Origin: Nanobdellota archaeon
GTDB taxonomy: Archaea > Nanobdellota > Nanobdellia > Woesearchaeales > UBA9642
Length of the DNA: 64,000 nucleotides
Direction: 5' to 3'
NCBI GenBank assembly: GCA_021813435.1
Contig: JAKAKR010000004.1
Coordinates: forward strand, 56,972 to 120,971
Numbering within the stretch: the stretch's first letter is position 1; every line of letters begins with the position of its first letter. The position numbers and the translations under genes are program-made. Below the pieces are notes generated by a model. It was not told the origin of the DNA, did not search any database, and saw nothing but the letters and a program-made list of their open reading frames with translations. This document shows, piece after piece, positions 27,449-36,713 of the stretch.

Positions 27449-28654
27449 ATGAATGTTCAAAAACGATTGGAACGAAACATCGTATTGCAGTATATCATCG
27501 CTTCCCTGATGTGGATGCGGTTCTATCTGCCGGTCATCGCATTATTCTACATCGCTTCGCAGGTCAGTGTTGCAGAATTTGCAATCATTCTTGCAGTATT
27601 CTCTGCAGTGATACTCGTCTTTGAGATCCCGTCAGGAGTCATCGCGGATTTTTTAGGAAAACGATCAACACTTCTTATTTCACGATTCCTCTACCTTGTC
27701 GAATTATATCTTGTCGCATTCCATAATGGGTTCTGGATTTTTCTTGTCGCAAAGATCATCAGCGGGATTGCAGTAAGCCTCACTTCAGGAACAGACAGTG
27801 CGCTCCTCTTTGACACGCTCAAGCGATTGGGACGGGAATCCGAGCACAAGAAGATATCAGGACGTGTATACACGATCTCTGCAATCTCCATGGCATGCAT
27901 GTTCATCGTCGGTGCATACCTTTTCTCGCTCAGCCCAAAACTTCCTGCTATTGTCTCAATCCCGTTTGTCGGCGCAGGATTCATACTCACATTCTTTATT
28001 GTTGAACCGACGTCAATCGTCAAAGAATTTACCTTCAGGAATTCCTGGAGACATTTCAAGGACGGATTGCGATTGTTCTGGATGAATCCCTACCTGAAAT
28101 ATCTCGCGTTCTATTCCCTGATCATCGGCACTGCATTCGAGATAGCACTCTCACTCTCCTCGATCTATTATGCCTGGGTGCTCATCCCGGTGTCGCTCAT
28201 TGGACTACTTGCAAGCATTGGATCGCTCTTTACTGCATTTGCGTCTGCCAAAGCGCATCGCATTGAAGAACGCTTAGGAGAATTCCGCTCGATGATCCTT
28301 ATTATGGGCGTTGTGCTGCTGGGAATTTTCCTCTTATCATTTGGCGTTCCGTACTGGGGCGCCGCACTCTTCATGCTGCTGCCTTTTATCCAGGGATTCT
28401 ACACTGTGCTGCTCAATGATTATACCAATAGGCATGTCGGCGATTCACACCGCGTCACTATGCTCTCCATCAATAACATGTTTGATAATATTGGTGTTGC
28501 ACTGCTCTTTCCGATCATTGGAGCAATCACCAAGGCATACTCATTGCGCGTTTCATTCATTGTCCTTGCAAGTATCATTGCAGTCTATCTTATCGTGCTG
28601 CTGATCATATTCTTGCCTGTCATACGCGTATTGCATGATAAAAAGAGAATTTGA
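27449..28654 (+). CDS. MFS transporter
   Basis: 12-TM-like; FEIPSGVIADFLGKRSTLLISR (MFS loop 2-3 motif), AKIISGIAVSLTSGTDSALLFDTL. Confidence 0.85.
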   Translation: MNVQKRLERNIVLQYIIASLMWMRFYLPVIALFYIASQVSVAEFAIILAVFSAVILVFEIPSGVIADFLGKRSTLLISRFLYLVELYLVAFHNGFWIFLVAKIISGIAVSLTSGTDSALLFDTLKRLGRESEHKKISGRVYTISAISMACMFIVGAYLFSLSPKLPAIVSIPFVGAGFILTFFIVEPTSIVKEFTFRNSWRHFKDGLRLFWMNPYLKYLAFYSLIIGTAFEIALSLSSIYYAWVLIPVSLIGLLASIGSLFTAFASAKAHRIEERLGEFRSMILIMGVVLLGIFLLSFGVPYWGAALFMLLPFIQGFYTVLLNDYTNRHVGDSHRVTMLSINNMFDNIGVALLFPIIGAITKAYSLRVSFIVLASIIAVYLIVLLIIFLPVIRVLHDKKRI

Positions 28655-28783
28655 AAAAAGGACTGTGTCATAAGATGAACGCTGCAGATAAACGTCTCGA
28701 CCTTTAGGATTTCAACGTCTCAACTTTAAGAATTTTTTTTTAGAATTTTTTTTCAGAATCTTATAGGAGCAACATATTTTAGC

Positions 28784-28795
28784 AACATTTAAAAA
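28784..28795 (+). promoter_or_regulatory. Box A element upstream of aspS
   Basis: AACATTTAAAAA, about 80 nt upstream of the aspS start. Confidence 0.5.
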
Positions 28796-28816
28796 TCCTC
28801 GTCTTATCTATATACC

Positions 28817-28851
28817 ATACCCTGGAATAATGCTATCAGATATCAGGGTAT
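28817..28851 (+). promoter_or_regulatory. Hairpin in the aspS 5' leader
   Basis: ATACCCTG (28817-28824) and CAGGGTAT (28844-28851), perfect 8-bp inverted repeat between box A and the start codon. Confidence 0.5.
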
Positions 28852-28874
28852 TGTTTGATTGAGGTTGATGTATC

Positions 28875-30623
28875 ATGTACCGGACACACACGTGCAATGA
28901 TCTGCGTGCAGCAGACGAAGGAAAGACAGTCACACTTGCAGGATGGGTGCACACGATACGGTTGCATGGAAGCCTCTGTTTTCTTGACCTGCGCGACCGT
29001 TACGGCATTACGCAGATCACTCTTGACACTGAGCAGTTTCCGGAAGTGAAGACGCTGCGCAAGGAATTTGTCATCCAGATCTCAGGAACAGTAAAAAAGA
29101 AGCCGACACCGAACGTGAAGCTTGCAACAGGAGAGATTGAAGTCGTTGCAGAAAAATTTGAGGTGCTCAATACCTGCGAAATCCTCCCGCTGGACCTTGA
29201 AAATATCCAGGGAACAACAGACGATGTCCGGCTTAAGTATCGTTATCTTGACCTGCGACGCAGTCAGATGCGTGACAATTTTATCCTGCGCCATAAGGCT
29301 GCGCAGGCTGCACGCGAGTATCTGAACAGTCAGGATTTTTTGGAGATTGAAACACCACTACTCATCCGCTCAACGCCTGAAGGCGCGCGGGATTATCTCG
29401 TCCCCTCGCGGATACATCATGGCGCTGCATACTCGCTTCCGCAATCGCCGCAGATCTACAAACAACTCCTCATGGTCTCAGGATTTGACCGCTATTACCA
29501 ACTTGCACGCTGTTTGCGCGACGAGGATCTGCGCGCAGACCGCCAGCCGGAATTCACCCAGATCGATATTGAGATGTCCTATGTCCACCAGGATGACGTA
29601 TTTGCAATCGGTGAAGGACTGGTCAAAAACATCCTCAAAAAAACAATCAATTATGATCTCAAGACTCCCTGGCCGCGCATCACCTACGATGAGGCAATGG
29701 CAAAATATGGGATTGATAAGCCGGACATCAGGTTCGAACTATTCCTGCATGACCTTACTGACGCAGTGAAAGGATCGGACTTTGCAGTGTTCAATGCTGC
29801 ACTCGAGTCAAATGGCAGTGTTATCGGACTTGCAGTTGACAAGGAGTTTACGCGCAAGGAGACTGATGAACTCACTGCAATCGCAAAAATCTATAAGGCA
29901 AAAGGTCTTGTGACTTTGCGCGTCAGCGATACCGAAGGAACAATAAAACTTGAAGGAAGTGCTGCAAATCACCTTTCGACTGAAATTCAAAGAAATATTA
30001 TCAAAGAACTTGGTGCGAAACCAAAGTCGACAATCTTTATTGTTGCAGACGCATTCAAGATCTCCCGCGAGGCAATGGCGTATGTACGCAAGGAACTCGG
30101 GCAGCGATTACACTTGTATGATGAAAAAGAATTCGCATTCTGCTGGGTCTATGATTTCCCCTCATTCGAATGGAATCCTGACGAGGAAAAATGGGATCCG
30201 GCGCACCACATCTTTACCTCGCCAAAGCTTGAGCATCTGGATTATCTGGAAACCGATCCCGGTAAAGTGCGCGCACTCTGCTATGACATGGTACTCAATG
30301 GGATTGAACTTGCATCAGGATCCATCAGGATCAACAGGCGCGATGTCCAATCGCGCGTCATGAATGTCATCGGTTTGACACTTGAGGATGCTGAGCAGAA
30401 ATTCGGATTTCTCCTCGAAGCATTCAAATATGGCGCCCCGCCCCACGGCGGATTTGCCATAGGATTTGACCGGATTGTGGCGCTCATCTGCGGCACCAAT
30501 GATATCCGGGAAGTCATCGCTTATCCCAAGAATCGCCAGGGACAAAATCCCATGGATGATTGCCCCTCACCCATGGATGAGAAGGCGCTCAGGGATATTG
30601 GACTGAAGATTGAAAAAAAATAA
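28875..30623 (+). CDS. aspS: Aspartyl-tRNA synthetase, bacterial type with GAD insertion domain
   Basis: MYRTHTCNDLRAADEGKTVTLAGWVHTIRLHGSLCFLDLRDRYGITQIT; GARDYLVPSR; QSPQIYKQLLMVSGFDRYYQLARCLRDEDLRADRQPEFTQIDIEMS; GAD-type region about aa 290-400. Confidence 0.95.
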   Translation: MYRTHTCNDLRAADEGKTVTLAGWVHTIRLHGSLCFLDLRDRYGITQITLDTEQFPEVKTLRKEFVIQISGTVKKKPTPNVKLATGEIEVVAEKFEVLNTCEILPLDLENIQGTTDDVRLKYRYLDLRRSQMRDNFILRHKAAQAAREYLNSQDFLEIETPLLIRSTPEGARDYLVPSRIHHGAAYSLPQSPQIYKQLLMVSGFDRYYQLARCLRDEDLRADRQPEFTQIDIEMSYVHQDDVFAIGEGLVKNILKKTINYDLKTPWPRITYDEAMAKYGIDKPDIRFELFLHDLTDAVKGSDFAVFNAALESNGSVIGLAVDKEFTRKETDELTAIAKIYKAKGLVTLRVSDTEGTIKLEGSAANHLSTEIQRNIIKELGAKPKSTIFIVADAFKISREAMAYVRKELGQRLHLYDEKEFAFCWVYDFPSFEWNPDEEKWDPAHHIFTSPKLEHLDYLETDPGKVRALCYDMVLNGIELASGSIRINRRDVQSRVMNVIGLTLEDAEQKFGFLLEAFKYGAPPHGGFAIGFDRIVALICGTNDIREVIAYPKNRQGQNPMDDCPSPMDEKALRDIGLKIEKK

Positions 30624-30628
30624 AAAAA

Positions 30629-31033
30629 TCAGATGAGTGGAGTATCATCGCAAACAGCTACCCGGTTATCCAATAGTTTTCTATTGTCGATGATCGCTTT
30701 TCTTAAGGAGTCTGCATTTGCATATGAACTTAAAGGATTTGAATAGCCGAAGTCAGCACTCACATGTTTAAACATTCCTGAAGTCGTACTATAACCTGCA
30801 AACCAGTCCAGAGGGAATGTCGCGCGAATTGTCCCTGATAATTCACTCAGTTGCGAAGTATCCTGTAGTGTCATGGTGAGTTCCTGTGATGTTGTCTCAA
30901 GCGTTATCTTGTAGTTACGCCACACCCCGGTGCCATGATATGCTGTTATTGATTTTGGCTCTGACTTATTGCCGCAACTATACAATTCAGCGATAAGTGC
31001 AAGCCCGCATAATGTTTTGTTCAATGGTTTCAT
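30629..31033 (-). CDS. Putative lipoprotein/secreted hypothetical protein
   Basis: MKPLNKTLCGLALIAELYSCGNKSE: signal-like N-terminus with a possible lipobox. The longer ORF to 31147 probably over-extends. Confidence 0.5.
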   Translation of the reverse strand: MKPLNKTLCGLALIAELYSCGNKSEPKSITAYHGTGVWRNYKITLETTSQELTMTLQDTSQLSELSGTIRATFPLDWFAGYSTTSGMFKHVSADFGYSNPLSSYANADSLRKAIIDNRKLLDNRVAVCDDTPLI

Positions 31034-31131
31034 GTTATACCTCCACATGCATTTAACATGCATTATTATTACTACTACGGTAGAGTAATTATTATTTAAT
31101 ACTTGTTGCCCCCCTATTAGGTTACAATAAT

Positions 31132-31142
31132 AACATTTAAAA
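31132..31142 (+). promoter_or_regulatory. Box A element upstream of the trmB-like gene
   Basis: AACATTTAAAA, 23-33 nt upstream of the start codon. Confidence 0.5.
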
Positions 31143-31164
31143 GTCACAGTAGGCAGAGGATAGC

Positions 31165-31932
31165 ATGGAGCAATATCTTCAGGAACTTGGATTTACCGCA
31201 GGAGAAGAACGAGTCTATCTCGCATTACTAAGGATCGGACATTCAACAACAGGCGCGATTGCAAAGGAGGCGAATGTTTCGCGATCAAAACTCTACGAGA
31301 TCCTTGAGAAACTTGCCCGTAAGGGCATTGTCAGCCACTACAAAAAAAACAATGTGGCATATTTTAGCGCGCCGCCGCCGAAAAGGATTCTTGAGTATCT
31401 AAAAGAAAAAGAGGAACATATAGAACAGTAACGCAAAGCATTCGAAGAGAAGATTCCACTATTTGAAAACATCTTCGATAAGAAACTGCTTGCGCAGGAA
31501 GCAGAAGTATTCGAAGGCATGGAAGGGATAAAGAACGTCCGGGAAATTGCACTTCAGACAATGGCATCCGGAGAAGTCATGTATTATTTTGGCAATTCTG
31601 CTTCTAGCCATGAACATGTCCTCGGATACTGGGATGACTGGAATGCGAGGCGTGTAAAAAAAAAGATTCACGCACATATCATTTATAATCAGGATGCAAC
31701 AACGTTCGGTGAGCGTAGAAAAAAACTTAAATATACAAAAGTGAAATACCTCCCTAAGGCAGGTCCAACGGATGCATGGATTGAAATCTATGGAGATATC
31801 GTCGCTATCGCACTTAAGAAAGAGACTCCGATGTCTGTTGTAATCAGAAACAAGCTTGTGGCCCAGAGCTTCAAGACATATTTTGATATATTGTGGAGTG
31901 TGTCTGTAGATAACGTGAAGGAATCAAGGTGA
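31165..31932 (+). pseudogene. TrmB-family transcriptional regulator interrupted by an in-frame TAA (31429-31431)
   Basis: 31165-31431 encodes a TrmB wHTH (LQELGFTAGEERVYLALLRIGHSTTGAIAKEANVSRSKLYEILEKLARKGIV). The same frame continues after the stop as RKAFEEKIPLFENIFDKKLLAQEAEVFEGMEGIKNV..., a TrmB effector-domain start, to 31932. Confidence 0.75.
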
Positions 31933-31936
31933 AGAA

Positions 31937-32491
31937 ATGAAAGAAGTCGAAATATTATTTTCTGTCGAGAATACAAAAAAAGAATGCATTACTGCACTCA
32001 AAAGATTCAAGCTACACGGAAAAATACATATCCGTGATACGTATTATCGACATCCAAAACTCAAATCGTTTAATCCCCGAAACGACCGGTTACTTGAGGT
32101 ATTCCGCATCCGAGAGAAGGACAAGCATGTAATTCTTACGCATAAAAAAGATTATTATAAAGGCAAAACATGGACGTATTCTGACGAAGAAGAATTGCAT
32201 GTCCATAATCGTAAACAAGCGCAAAGACTTATTGCTGCTTTAGGATTCAAACCGCTTATCGTAATTGATAATGCGCGGACAGTCTATCTGACGCCCCGGT
32301 ACGAAATCGTCCTTGAAAAAGTTAGAGGTCTCGGATTATTCCTCGAGATCGAGCGATTGCGTGTGAAAAATTCTGAACGCGTGAATCAGATAAAAGAGGA
32401 GATTCGCAAGTTTAGTAGACAACTCGGTTTGCAACTCAAAGAATCAAACGAAGGCAAACCTTCGCTGATGTTAAAAAAGATGAAGAAATAA
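31937..32491 (+). CDS. CYTH-domain (class IV adenylyl cyclase/triphosphatase, CyaB-like) protein
   Basis: MKEVEILFSVEN...DTYYRHPK...LLEVFRIREKDKHVILTHKK...EEELHV...LGLFLEIERL; alternating charged beta strands. Confidence 0.82.
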   Translation: MKEVEILFSVENTKKECITALKRFKLHGKIHIRDTYYRHPKLKSFNPRNDRLLEVFRIREKDKHVILTHKKDYYKGKTWTYSDEEELHVHNRKQAQRLIAALGFKPLIVIDNARTVYLTPRYEIVLEKVRGLGLFLEIERLRVKNSERVNQIKEEIRKFSRQLGLQLKESNEGKPSLMLKKMKK

Positions 32492-32498
32492 AAAATTA

Positions 32499-32873
32499 TC
32501 ATGATGACGCTTTCTTTAAAACTTCTTCTCTGATTTCATAAAATCTTTTTTCATTAAGTATGCTCCCGAATCGCAAAGAAGGTTCACGCGCGACAAGGAT
32601 AATTTCTTTTTTGAATAGGAGCGCATCTTCACGTGGAGATTGGAATGTGCTATAACTTATTCCGTCACATAATTCGATTGTTTTTAACCGATAGCCTGTT
32701 TCGGTTTGTTCTGCAATAATGCGTTCAAGTATACCATCAAATACTATTGCTTCGCGCGGATTTATACCTTGTATTCTGACCCGGTATACGCTTCCCGGAT
32801 GAATATTAGTACGTTCTTCAAGTTCCGGCATGCGATAAGTATTCGAAATTTCAATTATGGTCATAGTCATCAA
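32499..32873 (-). CDS. Hypothetical protein (124 aa)
   Basis: Intact ORF; 4-nt overlap with the upstream gene at 32870. Confidence 0.5.
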   Translation of the reverse strand: MMTMTIIEISNTYRMPELEERTNIHPGSVYRVRIQGINPREAIVFDGILERIIAEQTETGYRLKTIELCDGISYSTFQSPREDALLFKKEIILVAREPSLRFGSILNEKRFYEIREEVLKKASS

Positions 32874-33256
32874 TCCTTAGAGTATAATGCGAGGAGACTT
32901 CTTAATTGCCTGTTCGTAAGTGCATCGATATCGAGCGTCTTCTCGCGTAATTGTTTTTTCAAATCAATCCGTTCATGAATGTCCCTGCGTGCATAAAGGA
33001 TTTTTTCTCTTCGCAATGAACGGATCTGTGTATATTCCGGAGTATCATTCTCAAACGCATGTTGCAATCTTCTCAACCGATGCAATGGCGCTTCATATAG
33101 CAAGATCTGCAAGGTATTTTTTTTATGATATTCTTCCTCAGGGTTTACGTAATGTTCTAAGTTGGATAAACCGTACAAGTTTCCGATAAGTACTGCTAAA
33201 AAAGCTACTACTGCGGCAAGTATGATCATAGTGTAATCCTCCACAAAGTATGTCAT
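32870..33256 (-). CDS. Hypothetical membrane-anchored protein
   Basis: N-terminal TM MIILAAVVAFLAVLIGNLYGL; charged helical remainder. Confidence 0.5.
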   Translation of the reverse strand: MTYFVEDYTMIILAAVVAFLAVLIGNLYGLSNLEHYVNPEEEYHKKNTLQILLYEAPLHRLRRLQHAFENDTPEYTQIRSLRREKILYARRDIHERIDLKKQLREKTLDIDALTNRQLRSLLALYSKD

Positions 33257-33347
33257 TTATTAAAACATCCCATCAATATAAATATTATTGCAGAATATTC
33301 AATAATTAACCATAAAATATTTAAATATTTGAATATTATTCAATTTT

Positions 33348-33794
33348 ATGAAGCATATCGAATCTAAACTTATTGCACTCCTCAAAGAAGGATATTGTAC
33401 GCCACAGATTGCGCGTATCGCAAAAAAACTCAAAGAACCCTCAACGACGCTCCAATATAACATTAAGAGATTGGAGAAGGAAGGCGCAATAAAAGAATAC
33501 AAGGCAATATTCGATTATCAGAAGATCAATGCAGGATTCTGTATCTATGTCCTCATCACGCTTTCACCCGACGAATACGGCAATCCTGAACGGGTAGGTA
33601 ACGAGTTATGCAAACATCCGGAAATCGAAAGTGTCGATATCATCACCGGCGACTGGGAGATGATACTCAAAGTCCGCACAAAGGACCAAGACGCATATTA
33701 TGCATTCGTCAAGAACGTTATTTCACGTAAAGGGATCGAAAAGATAAAGACACTCACTTCATTAAAGCAATTGAAAACAGAATTTATCGTATGA
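33348..33794 (+). CDS. Lrp/AsnC family transcriptional regulator
   Basis: N-terminal wHTH (TPQIARIAKKLKEPSTTLQYNIKRLEKEGAI) plus RAM-type domain (VDIITGDWEMILKVRTKDQDAYYAFVKNVI). Confidence 0.9.
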   Translation: MKHIESKLIALLKEGYCTPQIARIAKKLKEPSTTLQYNIKRLEKEGAIKEYKAIFDYQKINAGFCIYVLITLSPDEYGNPERVGNELCKHPEIESVDIITGDWEMILKVRTKDQDAYYAFVKNVISRKGIEKIKTLTSLKQLKTEFIV

Positions 33795-33796
33795 TC

Positions 33797-34498
33797 TCAT
33801 TGATGGATGATCGTCCCCCTAAACTTTTTCCCTTCAAGATAATTAGCAATATTCTCGAGATTGCGCCCGTTCATGATTGCGACCTCGAGCTTTAATTTTT
33901 CTGCTTCCCGCGACGCAACAGGATCAAATGGGGTGTTCAATCCCGGATCCCATTTGTCGCCGACAATTTTGCGAAAATCCTTCCAGCTGATTGCGTCAAA
34001 TCGCTTCGCATCAGGATATTTGCGCGGATCCTTATCATACACATAATCGATGTTGGAGAGATTGATGATTTTTCTGATCTTCAACTGCTTTGCAAGAAGC
34101 ACTGCATCATGATCAGTGCTGCACCCCGGCTTCCATCCTGCAGCGACAAGTATCTTTTCCTTGAAGGTTATCTTCTTTGTAGGATCGAATTCAATATGCG
34201 GGTGCGCGTAGTTGCGAAAGATTGTGCGGATGAGATGCGCGTTGAGCCGCGTGGTGTGGATTCCGATCCAGTCTGCATCTTCAGCATTCAGATCGCCCAT
34301 TTCCCGGATTGCTTCCTGATAGTTTCGCGCAGTCTTTCCACCACCAGTGATGATGACGAATCGTTCTGGACGCGAGAAGATGAATTTCTTGAACGCCGAA
34401 AGAAATACCGCATCAATTTTTTCCGGAACAATAAGCGAGCCGCCAAGGCTGATAATGATTGTTTCCGGTCTTGCTGTCATGACTGAATCACAGTGCAA
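33797..34498 (-). CDS. pyrH: UMP kinase (archaeal type)
   Basis: IIISLGGSLIVPEKID, VIITGGGKTARNYQ, STDHDAVLLAKQL, NIDYVYDKDPRKYPDAK. Confidence 0.9.
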   Translation of the reverse strand: MHCDSVMTARPETIIISLGGSLIVPEKIDAVFLSAFKKFIFSRPERFVIITGGGKTARNYQEAIREMGDLNAEDADWIGIHTTRLNAHLIRTIFRNYAHPHIEFDPTKKITFKEKILVAAGWKPGCSTDHDAVLLAKQLKIRKIINLSNIDYVYDKDPRKYPDAKRFDAISWKDFRKIVGDKWDPGLNTPFDPVASREAEKLKLEVAIMNGRNLENIANYLEGKKFRGTIIHQ

Positions 34499-34563
34499 TC
34501 ACTTTATTAATCTTTTCAAAAATATTCCAAAAACTATTTAATGACAAGACTGGTCCGTACTGC

Positions 34564-35046
34564 ATGGCTGAATCACATTTTCTCCAGATCAGGGAATTAT
34601 TGGATAAGCGCAAAATCGTATACGAGCATCTCATCCACGAGCATGTTCATCATAGCGAGGATGCAGCAAAGATCCGCGGAACAAACCTGTCCGAGGCAGC
34701 AAAGGCGATCATCCTCAAAGTTGAGGCGCGGGACAGATCATTCTCCTTCATCCAGGCAGTCATTTCCGGCGACCAACGGATCGACCTCAAAAAATTGAAG
34801 AATCTTCTTGACTCGCGCAATATCTCACTTGCAAGCCCTGATGAAGTCCTGGAAAAGACCGGCTGCACTATTGGAAGCGTTCCGCCATTCGGACAATTAT
34901 TCGGGCTTTCCGTCTATATGGATGAATCATTGCTCGAAAAACCGCAGATAGTCTTCTCTGCCGGAACACATCATGATTCGATTCTCATGAATCCTGAGGA
35001 TTATCTCACGGTCGTTGAACCAAAAGTCATTGAGATGAAGAAATAA
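34564..35046 (+). CDS. YbaK/ProX-type aminoacyl-tRNA deacylase
   Basis: EAAKAIILKVEARDRSFSFIQAVISGDQRIDLKKLKNLL...VPPFGQLFGLSVYMDESLLEKPQIVFSAGTHHDSILM. Confidence 0.88.
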   Translation: MAESHFLQIRELLDKRKIVYEHLIHEHVHHSEDAAKIRGTNLSEAAKAIILKVEARDRSFSFIQAVISGDQRIDLKKLKNLLDSRNISLASPDEVLEKTGCTIGSVPPFGQLFGLSVYMDESLLEKPQIVFSAGTHHDSILMNPEDYLTVVEPKVIEMKK

Positions 35047-35082
35047 TACTGCCGTGGGCATCGCTATCAAAAATCGTCATAT

Positions 35083-35850
35083 CTATTCTAACAGCAGCAT
35101 TGCAAGCATGAGTCCTACGCCGACGAGCATAGCAACCAGTTGCCAGGCACTCTTGCGCAGTTCATTCTCTTCGCAGGTATCGCCATGCAATTGCGGGATG
35201 AGGTCTGTTCCTGCAATGTAGATGAGGTTTCCTGCAGCAAAGGGGACAAGGAATGCAAAGAGCGTCTCTGTCCGCGCCATAAAGAACCCGAGAAGCGCGC
35301 CTGCAATCGCAAAAAGTGCAGTAAGGAAATTGAAGAGGAGCGCTTTTCCGCGCGAGAACCCGCCATGGATGAGAACTCCGAAATTTCCGACTTCATGCGG
35401 TATCTCATGGACAAAGACTGCGATTGTTGTCGCGACGCCGACTGCGACATTGACAAAGTAGCTTCCGGCAATGATGAGTCCGTCGATGAAATTATGGACG
35501 ACATCGCCCAGAAGGTTCATGTAGACGAATGAGGAATGATGATGATGCGTGGATTCTGAGAGATGGCAATGCCGCCAGTGAATGAATTTTTCCACGATAA
35601 ATGAGAAGAGGATCCCTGCGACAATGTAGACTCCGATAAGCGCGTTGACCCCGCTTCTGAATGCCTCGGGCATGAGATGGATAAAGACATCGCCGAAGAG
35701 CGCGCCGACCGCAAAGCTCACAAAATAGAGCCCGATTTTCTCAATGTCTTTTGATTTGAACAAGAAGGTGAATATCCCGATCATTGATGTGATGCTGACG
35801 AGAAATACGCTGACAAGGATATAGAGGAGTAGTGTTAATGCGGACGCCAT
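35083..35850 (-). CDS. ZIP-family metal transporter
   Basis: Multi-TM with NLLGDVVHNFIDGLIIAGSY and VFVHEIPHEVGNFGVLIHGG (ZIP TM4/TM5 motifs). Start set at ATG 35850. Confidence 0.92.
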   Translation of the reverse strand: MASALTLLLYILVSVFLVSITSMIGIFTFLFKSKDIEKIGLYFVSFAVGALFGDVFIHLMPEAFRSGVNALIGVYIVAGILFSFIVEKFIHWRHCHLSESTHHHHSSFVYMNLLGDVVHNFIDGLIIAGSYFVNVAVGVATTIAVFVHEIPHEVGNFGVLIHGGFSRGKALLFNFLTALFAIAGALLGFFMARTETLFAFLVPFAAGNLIYIAGTDLIPQLHGDTCEENELRKSAWQLVAMLVGVGLMLAMLLLE

Positions 35851-35903
35851 ATGATGAGGAGTTTCTGGAGGTTTAAATAGGTAATGGTTTATGTTATGAT
35901 ACA

Positions 35904-36695
35904 CTACTGATGCCATTCTTCGTGCAGTTTCACTTGTTTGCTCAGCCACCAGCCGATGATGAGAAAGACTGCTGCCTGTGCGAGGGCGTAGACAAAGATG
36001 CGTAGCGTGATGTCAAAGAAGAATTGCTCAGGAAAAAGCGTGATGAGCAGGGATGTATTTGCAAAGATCCAATTGCCCTGGGGGAAAAACAGGAGATGGA
36101 AGAGGATGAATGTCGGGTTAAAATAAAATACTGCGAGCAAGAATATTGCGATAATAAGGATGAGCGCGGCAATTGATCCGATAAGGACCATCCGTGAGAG
36201 CAACCGGATGAAATGTATCATGTCTTTTTTGTACCGGATATAGAATCCGATGAGCAGCAGGATGAATATGACGACGCTTCCATAATAGAGTGCATTCATG
36301 GTCGAGATGAGTGATTTCACATCCTGCAGATGCGATTGTTCTTCAGGCGTGAAATAGTGCAATGCGTCCTTGCCGCGAAAATACTGGAGCGTGTTTGTCG
36401 TGATGTTTTGCGCGATCAATTCTGCATCAGTAGGGGTTGCGGCATAGCCGCGACTGACCATGTTTTGGTATACATTATTCTTTTCGTATTCTGTAGTATA
36501 GAATCCCTTATAATAGATCATGATGGAGAATGCACCGAGGATCAGGATAAAAAAGATACAAATCCCACCAAGTAGTGCAAGCGAATTATCGAGCATATGT
36601 CGTTTATTTACACGCGATTTTTTCGAATGCTCCGCAGTATGCGAAGGTGTGTGTTTCGAATAGGGGTGTTTCATTAGAGAGAGCGCAGAAACCAT
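35904..36695 (-). CDS. Hypothetical multi-TM membrane protein (DUF1461-like?)
   Basis: At least 4 TM segments; ALHYFTPEEQSHLQDVKSLI extracellular region; HLLFFPQGNWIFANTSLLITLFPEQFFFD. Confidence 0.65.
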   Translation of the reverse strand: MVSALSLMKHPYSKHTPSHTAEHSKKSRVNKRHMLDNSLALLGGICIFFILILGAFSIMIYYKGFYTTEYEKNNVYQNMVSRGYAATPTDAELIAQNITTNTLQYFRGKDALHYFTPEEQSHLQDVKSLISTMNALYYGSVVIFILLLIGFYIRYKKDMIHFIRLLSRMVLIGSIAALILIIAIFLLAVFYFNPTFILFHLLFFPQGNWIFANTSLLITLFPEQFFFDITLRIFVYALAQAAVFLIIGWWLSKQVKLHEEWHQ

Positions 36696-36713
36696 GCATG
36701 CGCGAGTGTACGC

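Noticed and set aside
31429-31431. Recoding (Sec/Pyl) at the TrmB in-frame stop
   Set aside because: The stop is TAA; known recoding uses TGA or TAG. Nonsense mutation or error is simpler.
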